Assembly (NCBI RefSeq): GCF_024679095.1
Contig: NC_066513.1
Span: forward strand, 9,911,427-9,975,426
Direction of reading: 5' to 3'
DNA length: 64,000 nucleotides
Source: Eriocheir sinensis
Taxonomy: Eukaryota > Arthropoda > Malacostraca > Decapoda > Varunidae
Shown: positions 1 to 10,755 of the stretch, piece by piece
How the letters are laid out: the number at the start of each line of letters is the position of its first letter
Position numbering within the stretch: the stretch's first letter is position 1
Made by a program: the position numbers and the translations under genes
The notes under the pieces: model-generated
What the model saw: only the letters and a program-made list of their open reading frames with translations
Database searches by the model: none
What the model was told of the DNA's origin: nothing

Positions 1-838
1 GCTCTTCGTATGTAGGAGGCGATGGTCGAATCCTTGTAGCGCTGGGGGCATTCACTTTTGCCGTTGAGACAGTTGCCTGAATTTGTAGGCTTGATGTAGA
101 CTTGCGTGGTGAATCTGTCTTCGTTCTGCTTCACTAAGACGTCTAGGAAGGGCATCTCTCCGTCGCTGCTTCTTTCTACGGTGAATCTAAGTCCGGAGGT
201 ATCCTGTAGGCAGCTACGTAGTTGTTCAATTTCCTCTTCGTTTCTTGTTAGGATGAAGATGTCGTCTATATAGCGGCAGTATATGGTTGGCTTCGTAACT
301 TTTTTGAAGACTTCTTCCTCTACACAGCCCATGAAAAAATTAGCGAGAAGGACTCCAAGGGGGGAGCCCATGGCGACGCCATCCACTTGTTGGTATTTCT
401 GGCCGCGGGGGCAGGTAAAGGGGGCTTCTATAGTGCAGCAATGAAGGAGGTCGCGCAGGTTGTCTTCTGGGATGTCGAGAGCTGGGGTGCTGTCGTTATG
501 GTAGACGCGTTCAATGATGTAGTTGATGGTGCGGTCTACGGGAACATTGGTGAATAGCGATTCGACGTCAAGTGATGCGATGGTACCTTGCGCATTGTTG
601 GTCTTGAGGATGTCAAGGAAATCGGTCGCTGAGCTCAAACTGTATGTCGCAGGGACATATGGGGTCAGTATTGTACACGGCTGCTTGGCGATGTTGTAAG
701 TCGGGGTAGGTATTTGCGAGATGATGGGCCTGAGCTTGTTCCCTGGTTTATGTGTTTTTACGGAACGCTGATTGTTCCGTATTTGGTTGTCTGAATGGTC
801 AAGCAGATAAAATTCAGTATCTTGAAATTGTAGTGGAG
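1..838 (-). pseudogene. Penelope-like element reverse transcriptase, partial, runs off left edge
   Basis: Read on the minus strand from about 838 to 1 there is one open frame with the motif order of Penelope-like RTs. It shows a GNKLRPIIS block at about 740-715, an LDVESLFTNVP block at about 570-540, GVAMGSPLGVLLANFF at about 385-340, and the catalytic YIDDIF at about 270-250 (in this family the usual YADD is YIDD). It ends in a Lys/Cys-rich stretch at the window edge, so any GIY-YIG endonuclease would lie outside. A stop lies just upstream in this frame, so the N-terminus is missing or frameshifted. No start codon is assigned. It is probably a decayed or 5'-truncated mobile element. The RT identity is secure from the motifs; completeness is unknown. 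Confidence 0.88.
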
Positions 839-840
839 CG

Positions 841-1229
841 CATTTTTCAGTTATCACAAAACCAGTCCGTGAAATTTGTCAAGGTTCGTCCAAAGATACG
901 TGTAAAATACGCGACGTAACGTCCCTCCCCCCTTCCTCTTGCTTCCACCAGCAGAGTGCAGCGGCTATCACTCATGGCGTGCTTGAGAAATTTTAGGGTT
1001 GCCACCCGTTCCTTTAAATATGGATCCATACCGTATTGGAGAATGAGATGTTGCATTCCACATTTTTCTGACCTCAGGGTGACAACCCTATATAGTTGTG
1101 TCATTCAACACAAGAGAGGGGCAGCAGGAGTGCGTGCGTGCTCTGCGGATCACAAATTTGTGCCAGTGAAACGTAACCGTGCCCAAAAGTTGTTGTTGTG
1201 CTTGTGATTGCAAAATGAAAATATTAATT
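841..1229. other. Unassigned spacer
   Basis: An 85-residue minus-strand ORF (1104-847) lies just upstream of the Penelope-like RT. It might be frameshifted N-terminal coding of that element, but I see no diagnostic motif. Nothing else can be supported here. Confidence 0.4.
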
Positions 1230-1239
1230 TCCTGATGGC

Positions 1240-1442
1240 GGCAGTGTTAGCCGACAGTCGTCACGAACGTCCTTCATTAAGCGAAGACTGTCGTCACGAC
1301 AGTCCTTCGTCATTCTTCTGTAGTTGGCACCGACGACTGTGCAGGCAGGAAACGGTAAAAAAAGGAAAAATGGCCCCGACAGTCGTCATGACTGTCCCAA
1401 GACAAGCTACGACTCTTGACGACAGTCTTGACGACTGTCCCC
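1240..1442. repeat. Cluster of GACAGTCGTC palindromes
   Basis: The words GACAGTC/GACTGTC recur in both orientations. At about 1283-1301 they form a perfect 19-base palindrome (GACTGTCGTCACGACAGTC). Imperfect palindromes follow at about 1379-1397 and 1412-1440. The region could form several hairpins. It may be a decayed foldback element or a dyad-binding site cluster; no gene is seen. The following 1443-1785 shows nothing recognisable. Confidence 0.6.
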
Positions 1443-1784
1443 GACCTCCCTCAAACCTCAACAGGAAATAGCGGTTGGTTCAGACCACCGCCGACTCTTT
1501 TCGTGAAAGTTTAGCATGGAATACTTTTTCGCGCTAACTCTCACGACTCCATACTCCCCTCACGACGTCCGCTCAGCATTCCGCGACTGTTTCTAGACCT
1601 CTTTTAAGACATGCCCAACCCTTTCACATCAACACCCAAGACCTCGTGTAGCCTAGAGTCGTGGGTATTCGTGGCCCAGAGTTGTCACAGTGTGAACGGG
1701 GCTTTAGGCCACTCGGCGGTGACTGAAAAATCCCAGGTGGTAGCAGCGAACACGCATCATCCACAACGCGGCGAATGCAGGCAG

Positions 1785-2113
<329 letters not shown>

Positions 2114-2234
2114 TGTATTTTCTGCTGCATCACATTCACATTCATATCTGTCTGTCCATTAACCTTTCTATCTCTATAGCGAGAGACAAATAATTTGTTA
2201 ATGGAATCTAGCAGGAAGTTTTTACTCTCTTTCT

Positions 2235-2708
2235 AACACTCAATTTATCCAAGTGTTGAAAAGCGATGGGGCAAGGACACAGCCCTGCCTCACTCCCGCG
2301 TTCTCCGGAAAGAAGCTGGACACGCCCCCCAACACTTCACAGCACTCTCATTCCTGGAGACCTGGCCAGTCCGTAGACCAGCTGTCCCTGCAGCAATCCT
2401 ACGAAATTACGGAAGATCTTAAAGTGCCTCACGATGCACTGAATCAAATGCCTTCTTGAGATCAAAAAAGGCTGCAAGTATCCCCTGTCGAAACTCACGT
2501 CTGCGCTCTACCAGTACGCATACCATCAGTTGTCGATATAGCAGACTGCTCAGGTCTCTGCAGCTTCAGCTGCTGGTTGCAAATCCTCATGGCACACAGA
2601 GGACCCACGTAATACCACAGTAGTTTTTCCAGTCGTGATGGTCCCTTTTTCCTTTCCAGATAGGGACGACCAGCCCTCTCTTCCAGTCAAGAGGAATGGT
2701 ACCATTGG
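2235..2708 (-). pseudogene. LINE-C non-LTR reverse transcriptase fragment
   Basis: Translated on the minus strand this gives the family C RT in several frames. A GTIPLDWKRGLVVPIWKGK-like block sits at the high-coordinate end, then a DLKKAFDSVHREAL block (RT motif A), then a stretch matching the region before the RT motif with PHRFS. It matches the plus-strand copies near 24.5, 39.8 and 54.2 kb. It carries stops and frameshifts and is truncated at both ends, the 5' side against the 32-bp minisatellite. Clade is RTE/I-like, left open. Confidence 0.75.
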
Positions 2709-3322
2709 TTATGAACGAACACTACACTGCCACTATCTCTCTATCTACGAACACTACACTGCTACTATCTCTATCTACGAACACTACACTGCCACTTTCT
2801 ATCTATGTATCTACTAACACTACACGCCGCTATCTATCTATCTACGAATACTACACGCAAGTATCTATCTACGAACACTACACTGTCACTATCTATCTAT
2901 CTACGAACACTACACTGCCACTATATATCTATTTACGAACACTACACTGCCACTATCTATCTATCTACGAACACTACACTGCCACTATCTATCTATCTAC
3001 GAACACTACACTGCCACTATCTATCTATCAACGAAAACTACACTGCCATTATCTATCTATCTACGAACACTACACTGCCACTATCTATCTATTTACGAAC
3101 ACTACACGCCACTATCTATCTATCTACGAATACTACACGCCATTATCTATCTATCTACGAACAATACACGCCACTATCTATATATCTATCTACGAACATT
3201 ACACTGCCACTATCTATCTACCTACTAACACTATACTGCTACTATCGATGCAATAACACGACACCGCTACTATCTAGATATCTACTAACAGGACACCGCC
3301 ACTATCTATCTGTCTGTCTGTG
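2709..3322. repeat. 32-bp minisatellite built on CTAT tetramers
   Basis: About 19 tandem units of CTACGAACACTACACTGCC plus a variable number of CTAT tetramers. Typical period is 32 bp, with 4-bp length variation between units. The long open frames across it (rich in YEHYTAT/STNTTLPL) exist only because the repeat lacks stops in two frames. Confidence 0.95.
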
Positions 3323-3392
3323 AACGTCGCTGGTAGAAATGTCACGCGGGAGCATTGCTGTCTAAAATATCACACGCGACAGGATGTGAAAA

Positions 3393-3393
3393 C

Positions 3394-3441
<48 letters not shown>
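3393..3441. repeat. (TC)n microsatellite
   Basis: A pure CT/TC tract that abuts the 5' end of LINE-A copy 1. Confidence 0.97.
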
Positions 3442-3445
<4 letters not shown>

Positions 3446-6417
3446 GAACCTTTCTCTTATCAAATTCTGCAACCATCGCGGTGTTCGTTCTAATTTTCAT
3501 TCTGTATAACACCATCTCTCTTCCTCTAAACCTCACCTTCTCTTCCTCTCCGAAACACATATTTTTGAGGCTACTGACAGCAATCTCAAGTCTGTTCCCT
3601 CCTACTGTCTCTATCCTAAATTTCAATCCAAAGCTGGATGTTGCGTCTACGTACGCAACGAAATAACTTGCTCTCGTGCCCACGACCTTGACTCTTGAAT
3701 TTTCCACCATTTGGCTAAGACTTCATTGTCATTCTTTTACTAAATTCATCTGTGCCGTTTATCTCTCACCTAACTCTATTATGTATTTTTTTTACTAACT
3801 GAACTCTAAATTGGAGCACATCTTGACCCACTCTCACTTCGATGAAATCCATCCAAGGAGATTTCAATGGTCATCACCAGCTTTGGCTTTCATGCTCTTT
3901 CACTAACCAGCCTGGTGAACAAGCCTACATCTTTGCAATTCTCAAAGATCTAGAGCAGTTGGTTCAATACCCTACACATATTCCCGACCGCCTTAGAGAC
4001 ATAACCAACACACTATAACTCTTCTTTACCGCTAACCCTTCTGCTTACTCTGTCAAACTGTTCTCTCCGTTGGGCTCCTCTGATCACAACCTTATTTCTA
4101 TGTCCTCTCCTATCGCTCTTGTACATCCTCTGGACACACCGAAGAGGCGATGCTCCTGGCATTTTGCTTCAACTCGGTGGGACGACCTGAGGATGTAGTT
4201 TTCCGATTTCCCCGTGGAATGATTACTGTGTGTGCCCAGCGCATCACAGAGGTGACTGTCTCTGGAATGGAGGCACACATTACACGTGCTTTCTCTAATC
4301 CTCATGCAAAAAAGCCTTGATTTGATCACGCTTGTTCTCGTGCATTCAAAGATAGAGAGGCAGCTCGCAAGAGGTACCAGAGCCTTCGCACTCCTGCTAA
4401 CCATGATCTTTATATTTCAGCCAGGAATCATGCTAAATCTATTCTTCGACTTACCAAAAGCTCTTTTATCCATAGTAAATGTCAAAACCTTGCTTTTTCT
4501 AATCCTTTCAGAAACTTCTGGCACCTAGCCAAAAATATCTCCTCCAATTTCACTTCCTCATCTTTCCATCCTCTTCTTAACCCTGACGGCAGCACTGCCG
4601 TCTCATCTATCTCTAAGGCTGAACTCTTCGCTCAAACTTTCTGTAAAAACTCCACTCTGGACGATTCTGGGCATATTCCTCCTACTCATAACCCCCTCTG
4701 GTTCCTTTATGCCTCAACCTTCAAAAGGCTTATGGACCTGATGGAGTGCTTACTGTTATCCTTAAAGACTGTGCTTCCATGCTGACAACCTGCCTAGTCA
4801 AACTTTTTCGTCTTTGATTTTCAACATTTAACTTTCCTTCCTGCTGGAAGTACGCCTTCATAAAGTCTGTTCCTAAGATGGGCGACTGTTTCAATCTCTC
4901 ACCGGAAGTTTCTTAAATATCTATCCACTTCTGACCCTATGATCGCCAGTATGGGTTCCGCAAGGGGCGCTCTACTGGTGATCTTGCTTTCTTAACTGAC
5001 TGTTGGTCATCCTCTCTTACCCGTTTCGGTGAAACTTTTTGCTGTTGCGTTAGACATCTTAAAAGCCTTTGATAGGGTCTGGCACACATTTTTGCTTTCC
5101 AAACTACCCTCCTACGGTTTCTATCTTTCTCTCGGTATCTTTTTCTCCAGTTAACTCTCTGACCGATCTATCACTGCTGTCGTAGACGGTCACTGTTCTT
5201 CCCCTAAACCTATCAACATTGTTGAACCTCAGGGCTCTGTCCTATCTCCCAATCTCTCGCTGTTGTTCATTGATGATCTTCTTTCCAAAATGAATTGTCC
5301 TATCCACTTTTTTTTTTTTTTTTTTTTTTTTTACGTCGTTGCCTGTTGCGCCGGTAGGCATCTTCCTGGTGGGGCCTGATGGTCGGCCCAAGGCTTCTTC
5401 CAGGTGGGGCCTGATGGTCGACCCAGCCCGTTCTGGCGCAGGCGAGTGTTTATAGTGGCGCCGATGACTCTACTCTGCATTACTCTACTTCTTTTGATAG
5501 ACGGCCAACTCAACATAAACTACACGATTACAGGTTGGAGGCTGCAAAACGCTTAACCTCAGACTTTACTATCATTTCCGATTGGGACAAGAAGAACCTC
5601 GTGCCCTTCAACGCCTCAAAAACTCAATTTCTTCACTTATCAACTCGACACAGTCTTCCAAACACCTATCCCCTATTCTTCGACAACACTCAGCTGTCAC
5701 CTTCTCCTACACTAAACATCCTCCGCCTATTCTTAACGCAAAATCTCAACTGGAAACTCCATTATCTCCTTTCTCACTATATCAGCTTCCTCGAAATTGG
5801 GCGTACTCTACCGTCTCCGCCAGTTCTTCTCCCCCGCACAGATGCTGCCCATATACAGGGGCCTTGTCCACCCTTGTATGGTGTATGCATCACATGTGTG
5901 GGTGGGCTCCACCCGCACAGCTCTCTTGGACAGAGTAGAATCAAAGGCTCTTCGTCTCATCATCTCCCCTCCTCTTACCGACAGTCATCTACCTCTTAAA
6001 GTCTGCCGCCATGTTGCCTCGCTTTCTATCTTCTATCGATATTTTCATGCTGACTGCTCTTCTGAAATTGCTAACTGCATACCCCCCCCCCCTCCCGCTT
6101 CCCCGCTGCACTCGACTTTCTACTCTAGCACATCCCTATTCTGTCCTAACCCCTTATGCAAGAGTTAACCAGCATCTTCACTCTTTCATCCCTTATACTG
6201 GTAAACTCTGGAAGATCCTTCCTTCGTCTGCATTTCCTCCTGCCTATGACTTGACCTCTTTCAAGAAGAGTGTATCAAGACACCTCTCCACCCGAAATTG
6301 ACCTCTCTTTTGGCCTCTCTTTACTTGTGTCTGTTGTGGGAGCGGTGAGTAGCGGGCTTTTTTTCTACACTCTTTTTGTTACCTTTGAGCCGTCTTCTTT
6401 GTTTAAAAAAAAAAAAA
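3442..6417 (+). pseudogene. LINE-A (jockey-like) non-LTR retrotransposon, copy 1
   Basis: Plus-strand sequence parallels the better preserved minus-strand copy at 35.9-38.9 kb throughout. The endonuclease start is near 3460-3660, the GDFN-type endonuclease motif near 3860, the RT YRPI/motif A region at about 4900-5100, and the YADDS-equivalent region is split by a SINE at 5308-5465. The RT C-terminus follows at about 5530-6300, then a short 3' UTR and a 13-A tail (about 6405-6417). It carries many frameshifts and stops, so it is dead. The 5' end is cut at the (TC)n tract, close to the endonuclease start, so ORF1 is absent. The poly(A) tail fixes orientation and 3' end. Confidence 0.85.
5308..5465 (-). 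mobile_element. SINE-1 3' half, inserted in LINE-A copy 1
   Basis: On the minus strand: GGCGCCACTATAAACACT, then a body with two near-identical CAGGCCCCACC blocks, then ACGT followed by a 25-base A tail (the T run at 5308-5332). The same body is found at 29066-29213 next to a recognisable tRNA-like head. LINE-A sequence resumes on both sides (CCTATCCAC before, GATGACTCTACTCTGC after), so the SINE is younger than the LINE copy. Confidence 0.8.
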
Positions 6418-7054
6418 ATGTTGTTCTTTTAAAGCTCCATATAGTGAATGTAGTATTATAAAATGCTAAAGCTGTATAAATTATGATTTAAATTAGAAAT
6501 ATGAAATAAGTATAATACCTGCTTCCCGCAGTGTACGATATGTCTTAAATCAGTGTAAACAACCTCCCGTGCTCTGTTTGGAGAGGCAGATGAATACTTC
6601 TTGTGTGAGGCAGGGGCTTGCCAGCCGGAGGTATGTCGAGTGGCAAAAGTTTAAACACTACATTCCATCACTGATTTTAAGAGGTTGAGAGAATTACATC
6701 ATGCTGGATTTGTTTGGCTTCTCTTTTGTTGCATGAAGGAAATTTTTACCCACGAGGCCGCATTCATGCATTTCTATTAACCACGGGACGGAGTGTTGTA
6801 GGATATATCGATTAAATGTTCTTATTTAGCCAACAATGGTCATTACAACGACATGAATAAAGTACAGCACTCATATTTTTTTTTTTTTTTTGGTGTAAAC
6901 ATGATAGTGACCATTACATCTCGGATATTTTGCTAGTTTGGTACAGAAAAAAATGTCCATTAGACCCCGCTGACCGCAGCTCGCCGCAGGTTTGGCTCTG
7001 GCAGAGGCTCCAGCAGGGCTACCAGATGGCATATCCTGCTCAGTGAAGGACCAA
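6418..7054. other. Unassigned AT-rich spacer
   Basis: No ORF, known repeat or splice-flanked exon could be supported. A T run lies at about 6878-6892. Confidence 0.5.
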
Positions 7055-7595
7055 ATTCCCGAACCCTACTAGTGTTGAGCACTGGGCGAAATTAGGACCA
7101 ATTAGCGCTCGCAGTGGATGCGGGGATGCTGGGGGTGCTGCTCGGGGATGTGCCTCTTGGTTGGCGGAGGGTCAATTCCGTCAAAGGGGGTACACTGCCT
7201 CCTGAAACAGTAACCTCTTGCAATGGCAAGTACGGAGTCCAAAGACAATCTACATCTTTGACACAAACACATAATTTTGTGAGTGTACCACAGGATAAAA
7301 CGGCTCTGTGGGTAGGCACCAAGCTGTCTGTGTTGATCTGAGCATGACAATTTTGCCACGAGTATTCGCCTCCACTCCTGCAAATAGGCAATGGCTCGCG
7401 ATCGTGGCTTTGAGTGAGGAAAGTGTCTCTGAAGAAAATTTCTTCTAAGGTTTATTGAGGCCAGATAAAGACATAATGGCTGAAGGTGAAAACATGAAGT
7501 AGATTTGTGTCTTGTGACTAAACCTGCTGAAGATGATGACGATGATGATGATAATGATTATGACCCACAGCAGGGTTTTGGCAGCTTTGGACAAA

Positions 7596-7673
<78 letters not shown>

Positions 7674-8023
7674 AGAAATAATAATAATAATAATAACGAT
7701 TATGATAATACTAGTATCACAGGCAGCTTGGTGCCTGCACAGAGCCATTTTCTCAAGTGGTGCACTCGCAAAATCCTGTGTTTGTGTCAGCCTCGTACTG
7801 TACAGAGGATGTAGATTGGCTCTGGACTCTGTTCTTGCCATTGCCTGGAAAGGTTACTGGTTCAGGAGGCATGGTAGTACTCACCTCGACGGACTTGACC
7901 CTCTGCCAACCAAAAGGCACATCCATGAGCAGCACCCCAGCACCCCCAATACCCCCGCACCTGCTGCGAGCGCTGAGTGATTCTAATTTCGGCCGGTGCT
8001 GCACAACTATAGGGTTCGGGAAT
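7055..8023. mobile_element. Foldback element with ~290-bp inverted repeats
   Basis: Left arm 7055-7333 is the diverged reverse complement of right arm 7727-8023. Both outer ends carry ATTCCCGAACCCT. Shared internal blocks include GATGTGCCTYTTGGTTGGC, TGCCTCCTGAAMCAGTAACCT and AGGCACCAAGCTGYCTGTG. The central loop (7334-7726) holds a GAT-rich tract and a long (TAA)n microsatellite at about 7596-7668. There is no transposase ORF and no clear target duplication. It is a non-autonomous inverted-repeat element of unknown superfamily. Confidence 0.78.
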
Positions 8024-8044
8024 ATGCGTCTGGGCCATGGAGCC

Positions 8045-8165
8045 GAGCAAGGGTGGGAGTGGGAGTGGAAGAGGAAGAAGGAGAAAAAGTATAGGGAAGG
8101 CTGGAATGGAAGGAGAGGAAAGGAGAAGGATACTAGTAATGGCAAAGAGAGGAAGGGAGGAGGAA
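8045..8165. repeat. Polypurine (GGAGAAG-rich) tract
   Basis: The plus strand is almost entirely purine over about 120 bases. The KRKK/GREE-type open frames here reflect that composition. Confidence 0.7.
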
Positions 8166-8237
8166 ATCATATTTTGTTCTTGGCTATCAGTCAGGGGAGC
8201 TGACAAGGAGGCGGGTAGGATAGGGTGAAGAGGACGG

Positions 8238-8622
8238 GTTCCGGACAAAAGTTCGTATAGAAAAACTTCGTATGGCAATCATTCGTAGGAAAAAGTTCGT
8301 TTGCCTAAAGTATGTCAGGATAAAGTACGTAGGGTATAAAGTTCGTCATGCCAAAAGTTCGTAATGGAAAAAAATCGTAATGGAAAAAAATCGTAAAGTT
8401 AAATGTTCGTCGTGCAAATGTTCGTTAGAAAAATGTTCGTACCCGTAAAAGTTCGTATGGAAAAAGTTCGTATGCAAATGTTCGTACGCAACTGTTCGTA
8501 CGCAAATATTCGTCAGAGATAAAGTTCGTATGGTATAGAAAAAAACTTCGTATGGCAATAATTCGTAGGATAAAGTTCGTTTGATTCTAGGACCAAAGTA
8601 CGTATGGAAATAGTTCGCATAT

Positions 8623-8626
<4 letters not shown>
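8238..8626 (+). repeat. Tandem array of AAAGTTCGTATGG-type 13-16-mers, left arm
   Basis: The core TTCGTA/TTCGTR recurs about every 13-16 bases with A-rich spacers and point variants. The array ends GATTCTAGGACCAAAGTACGTATGGAAATAGTTCG. That terminal block recurs as its reverse complement at about 9585-9635, showing this array is one arm of an inverted pair. Confidence 0.85.
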
Positions 8627-8628
<2 letters not shown>

Positions 8629-8709
<81 letters not shown>

Positions 8710-8730
8710 GAGAGACAGAGAGAGAGAGAG
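8629..8730. repeat. (CT)n(AT)n(GA)n compound microsatellite
   Basis: (CT)n at about 8629-8655, (AT)n at about 8656-8704, then GAGAGACAGAGAGAG. It lies in the centre between the two TTCGTA arrays. Confidence 0.95.
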
Positions 8731-9039
8731 GGAGAGGGTGGGGGTTAACATAACTAAGCGACCAAAAGGTCTCCCAGTGGTGAAAAACAGTCGTCCAGTA
8801 AGAAACTTTTTAGGGTACTGGACGACAAGATCTTTATTCTTGAAATAATTCCTGGAGGCAGTGGCTCATCATGTCTGTGTGGTCAATGTGTATTATTTTG
8901 CGTTACCGGGAAGGCGGCGGCGGCAGAGTGCAAGGTTATGATGTTGGTTGTCGGTGGCGGAGGCGAGGCGGACGGTGGCGGTGGTGATGGTGGTTGTCGG
9001 CAGGGTCGGCTCTCAGCGACCCCCCCCCCATTTTTCATG

Positions 9040-9635
9040 GGTTTCGGACAAAAGTTCGTATAGAAAAACTTCGTGTAGGAATAGCGACTTATTACCATAC
9101 AAACATGCTTACAAACTTTTCCGTACGTACTACTTTACCCAGAAGAATTTTATCCCTGACGAACATTTGCGTACGAATAATTGCATATGATTTTTTTTCT
9201 ATACGAACTTTTGTCCCGACGAACTTTTGTCATTACGAATATTTTGCATACGTACTTTATACCATACGAACATCTGTATACGAACTTTAGCGTACGAACT
9301 TTTACTAACGTATTTTTTGTCAGACGAACTTTTTCCCTGACGAACATTTGCGTACGAACTTTTTGCTTACGAACAATTTCATACGAAATATTTCCATACG
9401 AACTTTTTCTACACGAACTTCTGTCCCGACGAACTTTTGTCGTTACGAATATTTTACATACGTACTTTATACCATACGAACATCTGCATACGAACTTTAG
9501 CGTACGAACTTTTGCGTACGTACTATTTTCAAACGAACTTTATCCCTTACGAACATTTACTTACGAACAATTGCGTACGAACTTTATGCATACGAACTAT
9601 TTCCATACGTACTTTGATCCTAGAATCGAAGAGGA
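9040..9635 (-). repeat. Tandem array of CCATACGAACTTT-type 13-16-mers, right arm
   Basis: Starts with a short forward block (GGACAAAAGTTCGTATAGAAAAACTTCGT, identical to one at 8242). From about 9095 it switches to the reverse-complement orientation, TACGAACTTTT, repeated to about 9600. It ends TACGTACTTTGATCCTAGAATC, the mirror of the end of the left array. ORFs rich in RTNF/YELL come from the repeat. Confidence 0.85.
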
Positions 9636-9776
9636 CAGAGGAGTAGGGAGGGAGGGAGGGGCCAGGCAGGCAGTAATGTGGAGGAGATCTCAGGTTTTTC
9701 TCTTCACATCCTCTCCAGAAAAGGTCAGCCGTTGACTGTAGAAACGAAAATAAAGTGTCATGTTTTTGTCTTTCAG

Positions 9777-9837
9777 AGTGTGCCGACGAACCGGGCAGCG
9801 ATGGCTGGCCGGGGTCTGCTGCCGCTGCTGCGTCTGC
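9777..9837 (+). CDS. Host gene exon 1 (5' UTR and start of signal peptide)
   Basis: The acceptor TGTTTTTGTCTTTCAG ends at 9776 and the donor C|GTGAGT follows 9837. The ATG at 9801 opens MAGRGLLPLLRL, the basic and hydrophobic start of a signal peptide, and the exon ends in phase 1. The acceptor implies at least one more upstream 5' UTR exon, which I could not locate. Joined to exon 2 it gives a full hydrophobic core. Base composition is GC-rich compared with the surrounding repeats. Unspliced reading frames through this stretch (for example from 9760) lose the hydrophobic pattern. The link to the later exons is inferred from phase and splice sites, with no transcript evidence. Confidence 0.6.
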
Positions 9838-9997
9838 GTGAGTCTCCTCCTCGGACAGCAGCGTCTCTTGGCCCGCGGTGCTGTCAGGGCGCGTGGCCAG
9901 GGTTACATAGCCAGGGTTAGGCCTTTACGGAGGTATCGGTAGCATCGAGGAGGCAAGGGTGTATCAAGGGGCGGGGTCATCAGGAGCAGATAGCATG

Positions 9998-10092
9998 AGA
10001 CTTTGCCATGCCCATCAAGAAGTGAATGGTCACTTACAAGACTTTGCCAAGCCTATCAAGCAGTGAAGGGTCACTTACAAGACTTTGCCAAG
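9998..10092. repeat. 41-bp tandem repeat interrupted by a CR1-like insertion
   Basis: Units of AGACTTTGCCAAGCCTATCAAGCAGTGAAGGGTCACTTACA start at 9998, 10039 and 10080. The third stops after AGACTTTGCCAAG (10092) and resumes at 12973 with CTATCAAGCAGTGAAGGGTCACTT, on the far side of the LINE-B element. Confidence 0.9.
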
Positions 10093-10109
10093 TCATAAGG
10101 AAGGATATA

Positions 10110-10752
10110 AGAAAGGATGGGCTAACGGCTTATTACACCAACAGTAGGAGTCTCAGGAACAAGATAGATCTACTGAGGGGGAAAGCATGTGTCGAGAAAT
10201 TCGACATTATAGCTATCACGGAAACATGGGTGGATACTCCAAACAAAAACTTCATGTCGGAGTATGAAATAGATGGTTATCAGATGTTTCATAAAGATAG
10301 AAAGGGAAGAAGGGGAGGGGGGGTGCCACTTTATGTTAAAGACACACTTAAATGTTCCGCTAACAACTCTGTTCAAACAAATGAACGTCCACAAAGGGAA
10401 AGACAATCTAATTCTAGGGGTTCTTTACAGGCCACCCAACCTTAGCAGGCAGGACACTGATGTATTACTCTGAGAGGTAGGCAGGGCTAGCAGGGGCAAA
10501 AATGTCTGCATAATGGGCGATTTTAACTATAGGAATATAGACTGGGAAGGCGTGGTGGGTGATCTAGAATCTGAGGAGATTCTGAAAGTAATGCAAGATA
10601 TTTTTCTCAAGCAGACAGTAACTGAACCCACCAGGGGTAACAACATTCTAGATTTGGTCTTAACTAACACCGAAAATATGATCAGCGAGCTAGATGTTGG
10701 GGGAGAACTAGGTGGCAGTGATCACAAGGAAATTAGGTTTAAATTAGACTAG
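10110..10752 (+). pseudogene. LINE-B endonuclease domain, frame-broken
   Basis: An EEP-type endonuclease in two or more frames. Early blocks are TNSRSLRNKIDLLR and FDIIAITETWVD (catalytic Glu), then DGYQMFHKDR and a Gly-rich turn. After a break near 10390-10510 come MGDFNYRNIDW (GDFN motif), ILDLVLTN and GSDHKEIRF (SDH catalytic motif). This order is standard for CR1/jockey endonucleases, which nick target DNA to prime reverse transcription. A frameshift and an in-frame stop (10481) inactivate it. Confidence 0.85.
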
Positions 10753-10755
10753 GCG

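Noticed and set aside
2696..3323. 186- and 172-residue repetitive ORFs
   Set aside because: Produced by the 32-bp minisatellite, open in two overlapping frames, no start context or domain.
9760..9942. Cys-rich ORF across exon 1 without splicing
   Set aside because: Uses a different frame through a good donor site; the spliced product gives a coherent signal peptide.
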